NCBI RefSeq assembly: GCF_900115095.1
Contig: NZ_FOVH01000010.1
Location: 186,001 to 250,000 of the forward strand
Direction of reading: 5' to 3'
DNA length: 64,000 nt
Origin: Actinomadura madurae
GTDB lineage: Bacteria; Actinomycetota; Actinomycetes; Streptosporangiales; Streptosporangiaceae
In this document: positions 8,006-16,511 of the stretch, in pieces
How the letters are laid out: each line of letters opens with the position of its first letter
How positions within the stretch are numbered: position 1 is the stretch's first letter
The notes under the pieces: generated by a model
Seen by the model: only the letters and a program-made list of their open reading frames with translations
Databases searched by the model: none
Told to the model about the DNA's origin: nothing
Made by a program: the position numbers and the translations under genes

Positions 8006-10114
8006 GTGGGCGACGACGAACTGATCAGGCTGGCCGGCCGGCACGGGGTCGCGACCCGGTACGAGGACTGGCGCGGGCGCGACACGGCGGTCGCGCCGGA
8101 CACGCTCGTCGCCGTCCTCGCGGCGCTCGGGGTGGACGCCTCCACGCCCGCCGCCGTCCGGGCCGAGCTGGACCGGCACCGGGAGCGGGCGCGCGGGCTG
8201 CCGCCGAACCTCCTCGTCCACCGGGCGGCGGGGGAGACGGCCGGCCGGATCCGCGCGGCGCTCCGGCGGCATCTGGAGCCGGGCGAGGACGCCGAGGCCG
8301 AGATCAGGGCCGGCGCGGACGAGGTGCTCGCGCCGCCGCACGCCGGCGGCTCTCCGGCCGAGCGGCCGTTCGAGCCGCTGCCTGGCAGCGGGGACGTCCC
8401 GCCGGGCTGGCACCACCTCCGCGTCCGGCGCGGGTCGACCTGGCTGTACACGACGCTGCTGGTCGCCCCGGACTCGCTGCGCCCCCCGCCCCGGGCGTGG
8501 GGGTTCACGGCGCAGCTGTACTCGGTCCGGTCCAGCGCGTCCTGGGGGCTCGGCGACCTGCGCGACCTGGTGGACCTCGCGACGTGGAGCGGCCGGGAGC
8601 TCGGCGCGGGTTTCGTGCTGGTCAACCCGCTGCACGCGACGGAACCCGTCCCGCCGGTCGGGCCGTCCCCGTACTCGCCGATGAGCCGCCGCTTCCCCTC
8701 GCCGATCTACCTGCGGATCGAGGACATGCCGGAGTACGCGCGGCTGCCCGCCGAGGACCGGGAGCGGTTCGGGGCCCTCGCGGCCAAGCTGCGCGCCCAG
8801 GAGGGCCTGCTGGACCGGGACGCGGTGTGGGCGGCCAAGCTGGAGGCCTTCGAGGCGATGTACCGCGTCCGGCGGGAGGGCGACCCGGCGTTCGAGGAGT
8901 TCCGCCGGCGTGAACAGGGAGCCCTCGGCGACTTCTCGACGTGGTGCGCCATCAGCGAGGAGCAGGGCACCACGGACTGGCGGCGCTGGCCGTCCCGCCT
9001 GCGCGACGCCCGCGACCGCGGTGTCCTGGAGGCCCGCGAGTACGACCGCCGCGCCGCCTTCCACGAATGGCTCCAGTGGCGGCTGGACGGGCAGCTCGCG
9101 GACGCGCAGCGGGCCGCCCGGGACGCCGGGATGGCGGTCGGGATCGTCCACGACCTGGCGGTCGGGGTTCCGCACGGCAGCGCCGACACCTGGATGTACG
9201 GCAGCCTGTGCGCGCCCGGGATCAGCGTCGGCGCGCCCCCGGACGAGTTCAACCAGCGCGGCCAGGACTGGGGCCAGCAGCCGTGGCGGCCCGGGGCGCT
9301 GGCCACCGGCGCGTACCGGCCGTTCCGCGAGATGGCCGCGGCAGCGCTCCGGCACGCCGGCGGGATACGCCTCGACCACGCCATGCAGGTGTCGCGGCTG
9401 TGGTGGGTGCCCGAGGGCGCGTCGCCGGCCGAGGGGACCTACGTCCGCTACGACCGCGAGGCCCTGCTCGGCTGCCTGGCGTGGGAGGCCGAGCGCTTCG
9501 GCGCCGTCGTCGTCGGGGAGGACCTCGGCACCGTCGAGCCCGAGCTGCGGGAGGAACTCGCCGACCGCGGCGTCCTCGGCACGTCCCTGCTCTGGTTCGA
9601 GCGCGACGCCGGCGGACGCCCCAAGCCTCCCGGCCAGTGGCGGGAGCTGTCCCTGGCGACCGTCGGAACCCACGACATGCCGCCGATCACCGGCTTCGCG
9701 CACGGCGACCACATCGCGCTCCGCGACCGCCTCGGCCTGCTCACCCGCTCCCGGGCCGAGGAGGAGGACGACCACCGCCGCCAGCTCGGCGACTGGCTGG
9801 CCGTCCTGCACGCGCAGGACCTGCTCCGCAGCGCGCCCGCCGACGTCATGCGGGCCCTGGAGGACGGCTCCGCCGCCTACGACGAGGAGATCGTCACGGC
9901 CCTGCACGACTTCCTGACCCGCACCCCGGCCCGCCTCATCGGCGTCTCCCTGGCCGACGCCGTCGGCGAACGGCGGACCCAGAACCAGCCCGGCACCACC
10001 GACGAGTACCCCAACTGGCGGGTCCCCCTGGCCGATCGGGACGGCGAGCCCGTCCTCCTCGACGACCTCCGGACGGGAAAGGCGCTGCGGCTCTTCAGGA
10101 CAGCGTCGACATGA
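8006..10114 (+). CDS. malQ: 4-alpha-glucanotransferase
   Basis: Transfers alpha-1,4-glucan chains between maltodextrins (GH77, cytosolic), acting in glycogen and maltodextrin turnover. The 702-residue protein has an actinobacterial N-terminal extension of about 160 residues (MGDDELIRLAGRHGVATRYED) before the GH77 barrel, which begins at WGFTAQLYSVRSSASWGLGD. The catalytic triad is visible as the nucleophile Asp in GGIRLDHAMQ, the acid/base Glu in VVVGEDLGTVEP and the stabilising Asp in VGTHDMPPITG. NPLHA and PYSP belong to the sugar-binding loops. The GTG start at 8006 lies 28 bases after the amidase stop. Its last 20 bases overlap the end of the convergent gene at 10095. Confidence 0.96.
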   Translation: MGDDELIRLAGRHGVATRYEDWRGRDTAVAPDTLVAVLAALGVDASTPAAVRAELDRHRERARGLPPNLLVHRAAGETAGRIRAALRRHLEPGEDAEAEIRAGADEVLAPPHAGGSPAERPFEPLPGSGDVPPGWHHLRVRRGSTWLYTTLLVAPDSLRPPPRAWGFTAQLYSVRSSASWGLGDLRDLVDLATWSGRELGAGFVLVNPLHATEPVPPVGPSPYSPMSRRFPSPIYLRIEDMPEYARLPAEDRERFGALAAKLRAQEGLLDRDAVWAAKLEAFEAMYRVRREGDPAFEEFRRREQGALGDFSTWCAISEEQGTTDWRRWPSRLRDARDRGVLEAREYDRRAAFHEWLQWRLDGQLADAQRAARDAGMAVGIVHDLAVGVPHGSADTWMYGSLCAPGISVGAPPDEFNQRGQDWGQQPWRPGALATGAYRPFREMAAAALRHAGGIRLDHAMQVSRLWWVPEGASPAEGTYVRYDREALLGCLAWEAERFGAVVVGEDLGTVEPELREELADRGVLGTSLLWFERDAGGRPKPPGQWRELSLATVGTHDMPPITGFAHGDHIALRDRLGLLTRSRAEEEDDHRRQLGDWLAVLHAQDLLRSAPADVMRALEDGSAAYDEEIVTALHDFLTRTPARLIGVSLADAVGERRTQNQPGTTDEYPNWRVPLADRDGEPVLLDDLRTGKALRLFRTAST

Positions 10115-11090
10115 TGCGCTTGGTGACGTCGTGGAGCAGCGTGTCGGGGTGCAGCTCGGCCGCGGCGATCGCCGAGAACAGCGCGGGCAGCCCCGGGAGC
10201 GGGTAGGAGTCGTCGTCGCCTGCCAGCACCGTCTTGCCCAGGGGGTGGCGGGACAGGGACGTGCGGGCGCGGCTCCACGCCGCCTGGACCTCCTCCGGGG
10301 ACGGGACGCCGAAGCCGTGGCCGACCGGGGCGGCGTGCCGCAGCTTCACCAGCGGGCTGTCGGCGAAGTCGGCGGCGAGCTTGCAGCGGCCGGTGAGGTC
10401 GGCGCGGACGAGGTCGTCCAGGCGCGTCACGACCGTGCAGGGCGTGCGGCACCGGGCGGCGCAGTCGCCGAGGGCGGAGGAGACCTGGCTGTGCTGCCGG
10501 TCGAGATACGCGCGCCAGCCGGGCCCCGGCTCCCTGGCGACCCGCAGGGTGCGCTCGCAGGCGGAGCGCTCCGGCCGGGTGTGGTCGCACATGCGCGGCG
10601 TCCCGGGCTCGATCGGGACGCCGAAGCGGCTGCCCTCCCCGCTCACCGCCGCGCCGATCAGCGCCGGGTCGCCCGCGTGGCCGAGCACCGGCTCCCACGC
10701 CAGCATCGGCAGGTACTCGCTGGCGATGTGGACGGCGGCGACGAGCGCGGCCATGTCGCGGCGCCGCCAGCGGATCGCGATGACCTCCAGCAGGAGGCGG
10801 TAGGCGGGACGGAGGCTGGCGAGTGCGCCGCGCGGCCGCTCCCGCGGCGCCTGCGGCATGCGGCTCGCGCGGGCCCGGTCGAGCAGGTCCGGCGGCACCT
10901 CGCCGGCCTCCTCGGGCATGCCGAAGTCCTCGGCGTCCAGGTCGAGGACGCGCTGCCCGAACGCGCAGAGCGCCGCGACGGCGGTGGAGCGGCCGTCCGC
11001 GGCCAGGGTGCCCTGCGTGATCAGCGCCTCCAGGTCGCCGAACGCGTAGCGCCGCGCCAGAGCCGCCAGAACGTCCTCAGCCGTCTCCAC
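10095..11090 (-). CDS. Hypothetical protein, cysteine-containing
   Basis: I do not recognise this 331-residue protein. It starts at GTG 11090 (VETAEDVLAALARRYAFGD) behind GGGGAGG. The N-terminal two-thirds look helical, with repeated Arg/Ala/Leu segments. The middle carries a cluster of cysteines (RMCDH, SACERT, GDCAARCRTPC, GRCKL) that could bind metal. The C-terminus ends in TKRIMSTLS. There is no signal peptide or membrane segment. It follows pepN on the same strand with 88 bases between, and that gap holds a strong inverted repeat with an alternative pairing over the ribosome site (11098-11152). It overlaps the malQ end by 20 bases. Function unknown. Confidence 0.75.
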   Translation of the reverse strand: METAEDVLAALARRYAFGDLEALITQGTLAADGRSTAVAALCAFGQRVLDLDAEDFGMPEEAGEVPPDLLDRARASRMPQAPRERPRGALASLRPAYRLLLEVIAIRWRRRDMAALVAAVHIASEYLPMLAWEPVLGHAGDPALIGAAVSGEGSRFGVPIEPGTPRMCDHTRPERSACERTLRVAREPGPGWRAYLDRQHSQVSSALGDCAARCRTPCTVVTRLDDLVRADLTGRCKLAADFADSPLVKLRHAAPVGHGFGVPSPEEVQAAWSRARTSLSRHPLGKTVLAGDDDSYPLPGLPALFSAIAAAELHPDTLLHDVTKRIMSTLS

Positions 11091-11097
11091 GCCGCCT

Positions 11098-11152
11098 CCC
11101 CGTGACCGTCGTCCCCCGTGACCTTGCAACTTTCGCACGGTCACGGGGGACG
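11098..11152 (-). promoter_or_regulatory. Inverted repeat with alternative pairing over a ribosome site
   Basis: A 14-bp perfect inverted repeat (CGTCCCCCGTGACC at 11110-11123, complement at 11139-11152) has a 15-base loop. A second copy of the right arm (minus strand GGTCACGGGG, 11107-11098) runs into the GGGGAGG ribosome site of the downstream gene. The left arm can pair with either copy, so one fold would free and the other would hide the ribosome site. It may also simply terminate pepN transcription; no T-run follows. Confidence 0.5.
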
Positions 11153-11178
11153 GGAACAGGGGTCGGCCGAACACCGGG

Positions 11179-13758
11179 TCAGGCGGACGCGGCGTCCTTC
11201 GCGCGGGCGCGCAGGGCGCGGGCCACGCCGTCGCGCCCCTCCGACAGCAGCCGGGTGAGCGCCGCGGGCGGCCGCTCGTCGGCGATGTAGGACTCCGTGC
11301 GGTCGATCGTCGACCGCTCGATCACCAGGAAGGGGTAGGCGACCTCGGCGAACGTCTGGGACATGTCGCTGGACCACTCCTTCCACACCCGGCCGACCTC
11401 GGCGAAGTACCGGTCCACGTAGGGGACCAGCAGGTCGGCCTGGTCGGGCTCGACGAAGCCGCCGAGCGTCGCCCGGTAGACGGCGTTCGGCAGGTCGCCG
11501 GCCACGATCCGCTCCCACGCGGCGGCCTTCGCCTCGGCGGTCGGGACCGCGGCCTTGCAGGCGGCGGCGTGCCGCTCCCCGGCGGCGGTCCTGTCCCGGT
11601 CGAGCTCGGCGTCGATCTCGGGCTCGCCCGCCTTGCCGGTGACGACGAGGCGACGCAGCAGCGCCCAGCGCAGGTCGGTGTCGACCGTGAGGCCGTCGAG
11701 GACCTGCGAGCCCTCCAGCAGGTCCCGGACGAACGCCAGGTGCTCGTCCGTGGCGGCGGACGCGGTGAACGCCTGCGTGTAGGCGAGCTGGAGGTCGGAG
11801 CCGGGCTCGGCCTCGCGGGCGAGGTCCCAGAGGGTGTCGGCGAGCAGGGCCAGGCCCTCGGTGCGCCAGGCCGGGTCCGCGTACTGCTGGACGGCCGTGC
11901 GCGCCTGCCGCAGCAGCGTCTGCGTGACCGAGATGTCGGTGACGCCGCGGATGCCCTTCGCGACGAGCCGGACGTAGTCGCGGGTCGCCATCTCGGCGTC
12001 GCGGGTCATGTCCCACGCCGCCGACCAGCACAGGGCGCGCGGCAGGCTCTCCTTCACGTCGCCGATGCCCGCCTGTTCATTCAGGGGGGCCGCCCCCCCT
12101 GTACCCCCCGGAACCCCGATGAGCGTCCGCAGTGAGTGCTCGTCCAGCCTGATCTTCGCGTACGTGAGGTCGTCGTCGTTGACGAGCACGAGGTCGGGAC
12201 GCTTCTCGCCGACGAGCTGCGGCACCTCCGTGCGGGCGCCGACGACGTCGAGTTCGACCCGCTCGCGCCGGACGATGCCCTCGGCAGTCTTGTCATAGAG
12301 CCCGATCGCGAGCCGGTGCGAACGCACCGTCGGGTAGTCGGCCTTCGCCTCCTGCAGAACGGCGAAGGACGTGAAGTCGCCGTCGGCGTCCACCTCGTAC
12401 TCGGGACGCATCGTGTTGACGCCGGCGGTCTCCAGCCACTCCTTCGACCACGACGCCAGGTCGCGGCCGGACGTCTCCTCCAGCGCGCCCAGCAGGTCGG
12501 TGAGGACGGTGTTGCCCCACGCGTGCCGGTCGAAGTAGCGCCGGACGCCCTCCAGGAAGTTGTCGAGGCCGACATAGGCCACGAGCTGCTTCAGGACGGA
12601 CGCGCCCTTGGCGTAGGTGATCCCGTCGAAGTTCACCTCCACGGCGCGGATGTCGGGGATGTCCGCCGAGATCGGGTGGGTGGACGGCAGCTGGTCCTGC
12701 CGGTACGCCCACGCCTTCTCCAGGTTCGCGAACGTCGTCCACGCGCCCTTCCACTTGGTGGCCTCGGCCATGCACAGGACGCTCATGTAGGTGGCGAACG
12801 ACTCGTTCAGCCACAGGTCGTCCCACCAGCGCATGGTGACCAGGTCGCCGAACCACATGTGCGCCATCTCGTGCAGGATCGTCTCGGCGCGCCGCTCGTA
12901 GGCCGCGTCGGTGACCCGGGACCGGAAGACGTAGTCCTCCAGGAACGTCACGCAGCCCGCGTTCTCCATCGCCCCCGCGTTGAACTCGGGGACGAACAGC
13001 TGGTCGTACTTGCCGAAGGGGTACGGACGGCCGAACACCTTCTCGAAGTAGGCGAACCCCTGGCGCGTCACGTCCACGATCGCGGGGGCGTCGAGGTGCT
13101 CGGCCAGCGACGCCCGGCAGTACACGCCGAGTGGGATCACGGTGCCGTCCTCGCGGCGGTACTCGTCCCGGACGACGTGGTACGGCCCGGCGACGAGCGC
13201 GGTGATGTAGGTGGAGACCTGCGGCGTCGGCAGGAAGTGCCACCGCCCGCCCTCGGCGGTCTCCGGAGCCTCGTTCGTGATCACCTCCCAGTCCTCCGGC
13301 GCCTTCACCGCCAGCTCGAAGGTGGCCTTCAGGTCGGGCTGGTCGAAGCACGTGTACATGCGGTGCGCGTCGGCCGTCTCGAACTGCGAGTACAGGTAGA
13401 CGCTCTCGTCCACGGGATCGACGAACCGGTGCAGGCCCTCGCCCGACCGCGAGTACTCGCAGTCGGCCACGACCCGGAGCTCGTTGTCCGCGGCCAGTTC
13501 CGGCAGCGGGATCCGGCCCTTCTCGGCGTCGTAGGACGCCGGGTCCAGGGCCTTGCCGTTCAGCGTCACCTCCCGCACGACGGCGCCGTGCAGATCAATG
13601 AACGTGGACGCGCCGGGCTCGGCACTCCCGAACCGGACCACGGTCGTGGACCCGAACCGCTCCGCACTCGTGGTGAGGTCCAGGTCGACCGTGTACGACT
13701 CGACGCTGAGCAGCCGGGCCCGTTCCCGCGCCTCGTCGCGCGTGAGGTTGCCTGCCAC
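11179..13758 (-). CDS. pepN: Aminopeptidase N (M1 metallopeptidase)
   Basis: 859-residue zinc aminopeptidase that removes N-terminal residues from peptides in the cytosol. Motifs are GAMEN (residues 262-266, exopeptidase site) and the gluzincin motif HEMAH (His296, Glu297, His300) with the distal ligand Glu319 in WLNESFA. The C-terminal half is the helical ERAP1-like domain. The start is GTG 13758, five bases after AAGGAG; the ATG two bases upstream is out of frame. A G-run/C-run repeat (12083-12110) sits inside the gene and codes for a Gly/Pro-rich linker (GVPGGTGGAAPLNEQ) at the domain boundary. It is divergent from the Rv2466c-like gene, the same neighbours as in M. tuberculosis (pepN is Rv2467). 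Confidence 0.97.
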   Translation of the reverse strand: MAGNLTRDEARERARLLSVESYTVDLDLTTSAERFGSTTVVRFGSAEPGASTFIDLHGAVVREVTLNGKALDPASYDAEKGRIPLPELAADNELRVVADCEYSRSGEGLHRFVDPVDESVYLYSQFETADAHRMYTCFDQPDLKATFELAVKAPEDWEVITNEAPETAEGGRWHFLPTPQVSTYITALVAGPYHVVRDEYRREDGTVIPLGVYCRASLAEHLDAPAIVDVTRQGFAYFEKVFGRPYPFGKYDQLFVPEFNAGAMENAGCVTFLEDYVFRSRVTDAAYERRAETILHEMAHMWFGDLVTMRWWDDLWLNESFATYMSVLCMAEATKWKGAWTTFANLEKAWAYRQDQLPSTHPISADIPDIRAVEVNFDGITYAKGASVLKQLVAYVGLDNFLEGVRRYFDRHAWGNTVLTDLLGALEETSGRDLASWSKEWLETAGVNTMRPEYEVDADGDFTSFAVLQEAKADYPTVRSHRLAIGLYDKTAEGIVRRERVELDVVGARTEVPQLVGEKRPDLVLVNDDDLTYAKIRLDEHSLRTLIGVPGGTGGAAPLNEQAGIGDVKESLPRALCWSAAWDMTRDAEMATRDYVRLVAKGIRGVTDISVTQTLLRQARTAVQQYADPAWRTEGLALLADTLWDLAREAEPGSDLQLAYTQAFTASAATDEHLAFVRDLLEGSQVLDGLTVDTDLRWALLRRLVVTGKAGEPEIDAELDRDRTAAGERHAAACKAAVPTAEAKAAAWERIVAGDLPNAVYRATLGGFVEPDQADLLVPYVDRYFAEVGRVWKEWSSDMSQTFAEVAYPFLVIERSTIDRTESYIADERPPAALTRLLSEGRDGVARALRARAKDAASA
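12083..12110. repeat. Short G-run/C-run palindromic repeat inside pepN (copy 2)
   Basis: Six G, CCG, seven C, TGTA, six C within the pepN reading frame. On the minus strand it reads CCGGGGGGTACAGGGG and onward, matching the copy at 17256 closely. It adds roughly ten Gly/Pro/Ala residues without breaking the frame. Confidence 0.55.
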
Positions 13759-13926
13759 ATGAACTCCTTGGTCGGTTCAATCGCTTGCCGCCCCCATGTC
13801 TACCAACCGGACGCCGATCCGGTCGCTCCGCCACGGTGCCCGGCATGGTGCCGGCGACCGGGAATCGGAAGGGGGGCGCCCCGGTTGTCGCCTGATGAGG
13901 TACCCCGTTCGCTGTAGGAGGCGACA

Positions 13927-14541
13927 TTGGCCGAGAACGCCCCCACCCCTGTGGACTTCTGGTTCGACCCCCTGTGCCCCTGGGCGTGGATCACCTCCCG
14001 CTGGATCCTGGAAGTGGAGAAGCAGCGTCCGATCGAGGTTCGCTGGCACGTGATGAGCCTGGCCGTCCTCAACGAGGACAAGGACATCCCGGACTCCTAC
14101 CGGAAGATGCTGGCCGATGCGTGGGGCCCGGTCCGCGTGTGCATCGCCGCCGAGCAGAAGTACGGCCCGGAGGTGCTCGGACGGCTCTACACCGAGCTCG
14201 GCACCCGGCGTCACAACGAGAAGCGGAAGTTCGACGGCGACCTGATCGCGGCGGCCCTGACGGCGGCCGGTCTCGACCCGGCGCTCGCGGACGCCGCCGA
14301 CTCCACCGACTACGACGAGGCCCTGCGCGCCTCCCACAAGGACGGCATCGACCGCGTCGGCCAGGAGGTCGGCACCCCGGTCATCGAGGTCGAGGGGCAC
14401 GCCTTCTTCGGCCCGGTCGTCACCCCGATCCCGCGCGGCGAGGCCGCCGTCAAGCTGTTCGACGGCGTGCTGGCCGTCGCTTCCACCGACGGGTTCTTCG
14501 AGCTGAAGCGCACGCGCACGCGGGACCCCATCTTCGACTGA
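13927..14541 (+). CDS. DsbA-fold mycothiol-dependent reductase homologue (Rv2466c-like)
   Basis: 204 residues, closely resembling M. tuberculosis Rv2466c along the whole length (DFWFDPLCPW, ITSRWILEVEK, HVMSLAVLNED, AWGPVRVCIAAEQ, FFELKRTRT). Rv2466c is a thioredoxin-fold enzyme that takes electrons from mycothiol and activates nitro-prodrugs. Here the active site is Cys17-Pro-Trp-Ala20, so the resolving cysteine of the CPWC motif is replaced. A monothiol mechanism using mycothiol as the second thiol is possible. The start is TTG 13927, five bases after AGGAGG. In M. tuberculosis this gene sits between rpiB and pepN; here the ECF transporter block separates it from rpiB. Confidence 0.92.
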   Translation: MAENAPTPVDFWFDPLCPWAWITSRWILEVEKQRPIEVRWHVMSLAVLNEDKDIPDSYRKMLADAWGPVRVCIAAEQKYGPEVLGRLYTELGTRRHNEKRKFDGDLIAAALTAAGLDPALADAADSTDYDEALRASHKDGIDRVGQEVGTPVIEVEGHAFFGPVVTPIPRGEAAVKLFDGVLAVASTDGFFELKRTRTRDPIFD

Positions 14542-14585
14542 GCGGAGTCAGGGGACGGGCAGGGAACAGGTATCGCACCGGTCAG

Positions 14586-14610
14586 GTAGTTGCGACTTAG
14601 TTGCAACTAC
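14586..14610 (+). promoter_or_regulatory. Nur-box-like palindrome upstream of the nickel/cobalt transporter
   Basis: GTAGTTGC and GCAACTAC form a perfect 8-bp inverted repeat with nine bases between. The core TTGCGA-N5-TTGCAA fits the streptomycete Nur operator pattern (tTGCaa-N5-ttGCAA) as I remember it. Nur is the nickel-responsive Fur-family repressor. The site lies 57 bases before the cbiM start, where it would block the operon promoter when nickel is plentiful. Confidence 0.6.
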
Positions 14611-14666
14611 TAGCAGTACGCCCCAAACTGGTCCTGCAGTCACGAAGAGGTAGGACGGTGAGGGAC

Positions 14667-15377
14667 GTGCACGTACCGGACGGATTCATCGACGCGCCGG
14701 TGTCGGTCGCGGCCGGCGCGGTCGCGGTGGCCGGCGTCGGGGTGGCTCTGCGCGGGGCGCGACGGGAGCTGGACGACCGGACCGCGCCCCTCGCCGGGCT
14801 GACCGCGGCGTTCGTGTTCGCGGCGCAGATGCTCAACTTCCCGGTCGCGTCCGGGACGAGCGGCCACCTGCTCGGCGGGACGCTCGCCGCGATCCTCGTC
14901 GGGCCCTACACGGGCATCTTGTGCGTGTCGGTCGTCCTGCTGATGCAGGCCCTCCTGTTCGCGGACGGGGGCCTGACCGCGCTGGGCGTCAACATCACGA
15001 CGATGGCGCTCGTCACGGTCGCCGTCGGGTACGGGCTGTTCCGGGTCCTGCTGTGGGTGCTGCCCAAGACGCGCACGTCCGTGTCGGTCGCGTTGTTCGC
15101 CGCCGCGGTCGTCTCGGTGCCCGCCGCCGCCGTCGCCTTCACGCTGATCTACGCGGCCGGCGGGACGGCGGACGTCTCCCTCGGCAAGGTCGCCACCGCG
15201 ATGATCGGCGTCCATGTGCTCATCGGGATCGGCGAGGCGCTGATCACCGCCGTGACCGTGTCCAGCGTGCTCGCCGTCCGGCCCGACCTCGTCCACGGCG
15301 CCCGCGGGCTGATGAAGCCCCTGGAGCTGCGGACCGCCGGGCGCCCGGCCGCCGAGCCCAAGCCGTCCCGGGCCTGA
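14667..15377 (+). CDS. cbiM: ECF nickel/cobalt transporter, substrate-binding membrane protein CbiM/NikM
   Basis: The S component of a group of energy-coupling factor importers that brings Ni2+ or Co2+ into the cell. The 236-residue protein has six to seven hydrophobic segments and the family signatures HVPDGF at the N-terminus, NFPVASGTSGHLLGG and LGVNITTMA. In this family the N-terminal Met-His pair and a later His bind the metal, so the mature N-terminus must be M-H-x-P-D-G. That fixes the start at GTG 14667 (VHVPDGF); the longer frame from 14601 and the GTG at 14658 would bury the ligand. AGGA lies 11 bases upstream. First gene of a four-gene operon behind a Nur-like palindrome, which favours nickel over cobalt. 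Confidence 0.92.
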   Translation: MHVPDGFIDAPVSVAAGAVAVAGVGVALRGARRELDDRTAPLAGLTAAFVFAAQMLNFPVASGTSGHLLGGTLAAILVGPYTGILCVSVVLLMQALLFADGGLTALGVNITTMALVTVAVGYGLFRVLLWVLPKTRTSVSVALFAAAVVSVPAAAVAFTLIYAAGGTADVSLGKVATAMIGVHVLIGIGEALITAVTVSSVLAVRPDLVHGARGLMKPLELRTAGRPAAEPKPSRA

Positions 15378-15390
15378 GAGGAGGGTCGCG

Positions 15391-15747
15391 ATGACCACCA
15401 AGCGCTTCTTCGCCGGTTTCCTGCTCGTCTCGCTCGTCCTGGCCGGGATCGTCAGCTACTACGCCAGCGCCGACCCGGACGGCCTGGAGAAGGTCGCCGA
15501 GGACAAGGGCATCAGCGCCAAGGAGAAGGACCACACGTTCAAGGACTCCCCGCTCGGCGACTACGGGGTCAAGGGCGTCGACAACGCGCGGCTGTCCGGC
15601 GGGCTGTCCGGCGTCGTGGGCGTCGGCGCCGTCCTGCTGGCCGGCGGCGGCCTGTTCTGGGCCGTCCGGCGCCGGGGTCCCGGGGACGCGGAGGCGGTGC
15701 CGGACCGGGACGAGCAAGTGCCGTCCGAGACGTCCCAGAAGGGCTGA
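15391..15747 (+). CDS. PDGLE-domain subunit of the nickel/cobalt ECF transporter (CbiN/NikN type)
   Basis: 118 residues with one membrane helix near each end: an N-terminal helix (FFAGFLLVSLVLAGIVSYY) and a second near residues 70-90 (GVVGVGAVLLAGGGLFWAV). Between them lies the external loop with the diagnostic SADPDGLEKVAEDKG motif and a conserved DYGVKG stretch. This small subunit helps load metal into the M component. The ATG at 15391 follows GAGAGGAGG. Its stop overlaps the cbiQ start (TGATG). Confidence 0.92.
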   Translation: MTTKRFFAGFLLVSLVLAGIVSYYASADPDGLEKVAEDKGISAKEKDHTFKDSPLGDYGVKGVDNARLSGGLSGVVGVGAVLLAGGGLFWAVRRRGPGDAEAVPDRDEQVPSETSQKG

Positions 15748-16511
15748 TGGGCGCGGGCCACGCGCACCGGCTCTACGTGCCGGGCGCCTCTCCGGTGCAC
15801 CGGCTTCCGCCGCAGTGCAAGCTGGTCGCGGTGCTCGCCTTCGTGCTGCTGGTCGTCGCCACGCCGCGCGAGCGCGTGTGGGCGTTCGGCGTGTACGCGC
15901 TGCTCCTCGCGGCCGTGGCGGCGGCCGCCCGGATCCCGTTCGGGACGGTCGCCCGCCGCATCGTGATCGAGGTGCCGTTCGTCGCGTTCGCGTTCCTCAT
16001 GCCGTTCGTCGCGAACGGCGAGAAGATCACCGTGCTGGGGCTGCGGCTGAGCGAGAGCGGGCTGTGGGGCGCCTGGAACATCCTCGCGAAGGGCACCCTC
16101 GGCGTCGTCGCGTCGATCCTGCTGGCCGCGACCACCGAGCCGCGGCTCCTGCTCCTCGGCATCGAGCGGCTGCGGATGCCGCAGCTCATCACGCAGATCG
16201 CCACGTTCATGCTGCGCTACGGCGACGTCGTCGCGGCCGAGCTCGGACGGATGAAAGTGGCGCGGGCGTCGCGCGGCTTCGAGGCGCGCGACCTCCGGGC
16301 GACGGGCGTGCTCGCGAAGTCGGTGGGGGCGCTGTTCCTGCGCTCCTACGAGCGGGGCGAGCGCGTCCACCTGGCCATGATGAGCCGCGGCTACGACGGC
16401 CGCATGCCCGTCACGCACGACGTCGCCGCCACGGCCGCGCAGTGGGCGGCGGCGGCCGTCCTTCCCTCGGCCGCCGCCCTCGTCGTCCTGGCTGCTTGGA
16501 TGGCCCCATGA
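15747..16511 (+). CDS. cbiQ: ECF transporter transmembrane coupling protein (T component)
   Basis: 254 residues with about five to six membrane helices. It links the metal-binding M subunit to the ATPase. The two cytosolic coupling motifs of T components are visible: ARASRGFEARD and the later MSRGYDGRMP, which contact the ATPase grooves. It starts at the ATG overlapping the previous stop and ends in ATGA with cbiO, so the four genes are translated as one coupled operon. Confidence 0.94.
   Translation: MGAGHAHRLYVPGASPVHRLPPQCKLVAVLAFVLLVVATPRERVWAFGVYALLLAAVAAAARIPFGTVARRIVIEVPFVAFAFLMPFVANGEKITVLGLRLSESGLWGAWNILAKGTLGVVASILLAATTEPRLLLLGIERLRMPQLITQIATFMLRYGDVVAAELGRMKVARASRGFEARDLRATGVLAKSVGALFLRSYERGERVHLAMMSRGYDGRMPVTHDVAATAAQWAAAAVLPSAAALVVLAAWMAP

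Noticed and set aside
13885..13900. GGGGGGCGCCCCGG near the DsbA-fold gene as a fifth copy of the G-run/C-run repeat
   Set aside because: It lacks the TCG centre and the second run, so it does not fit the family.
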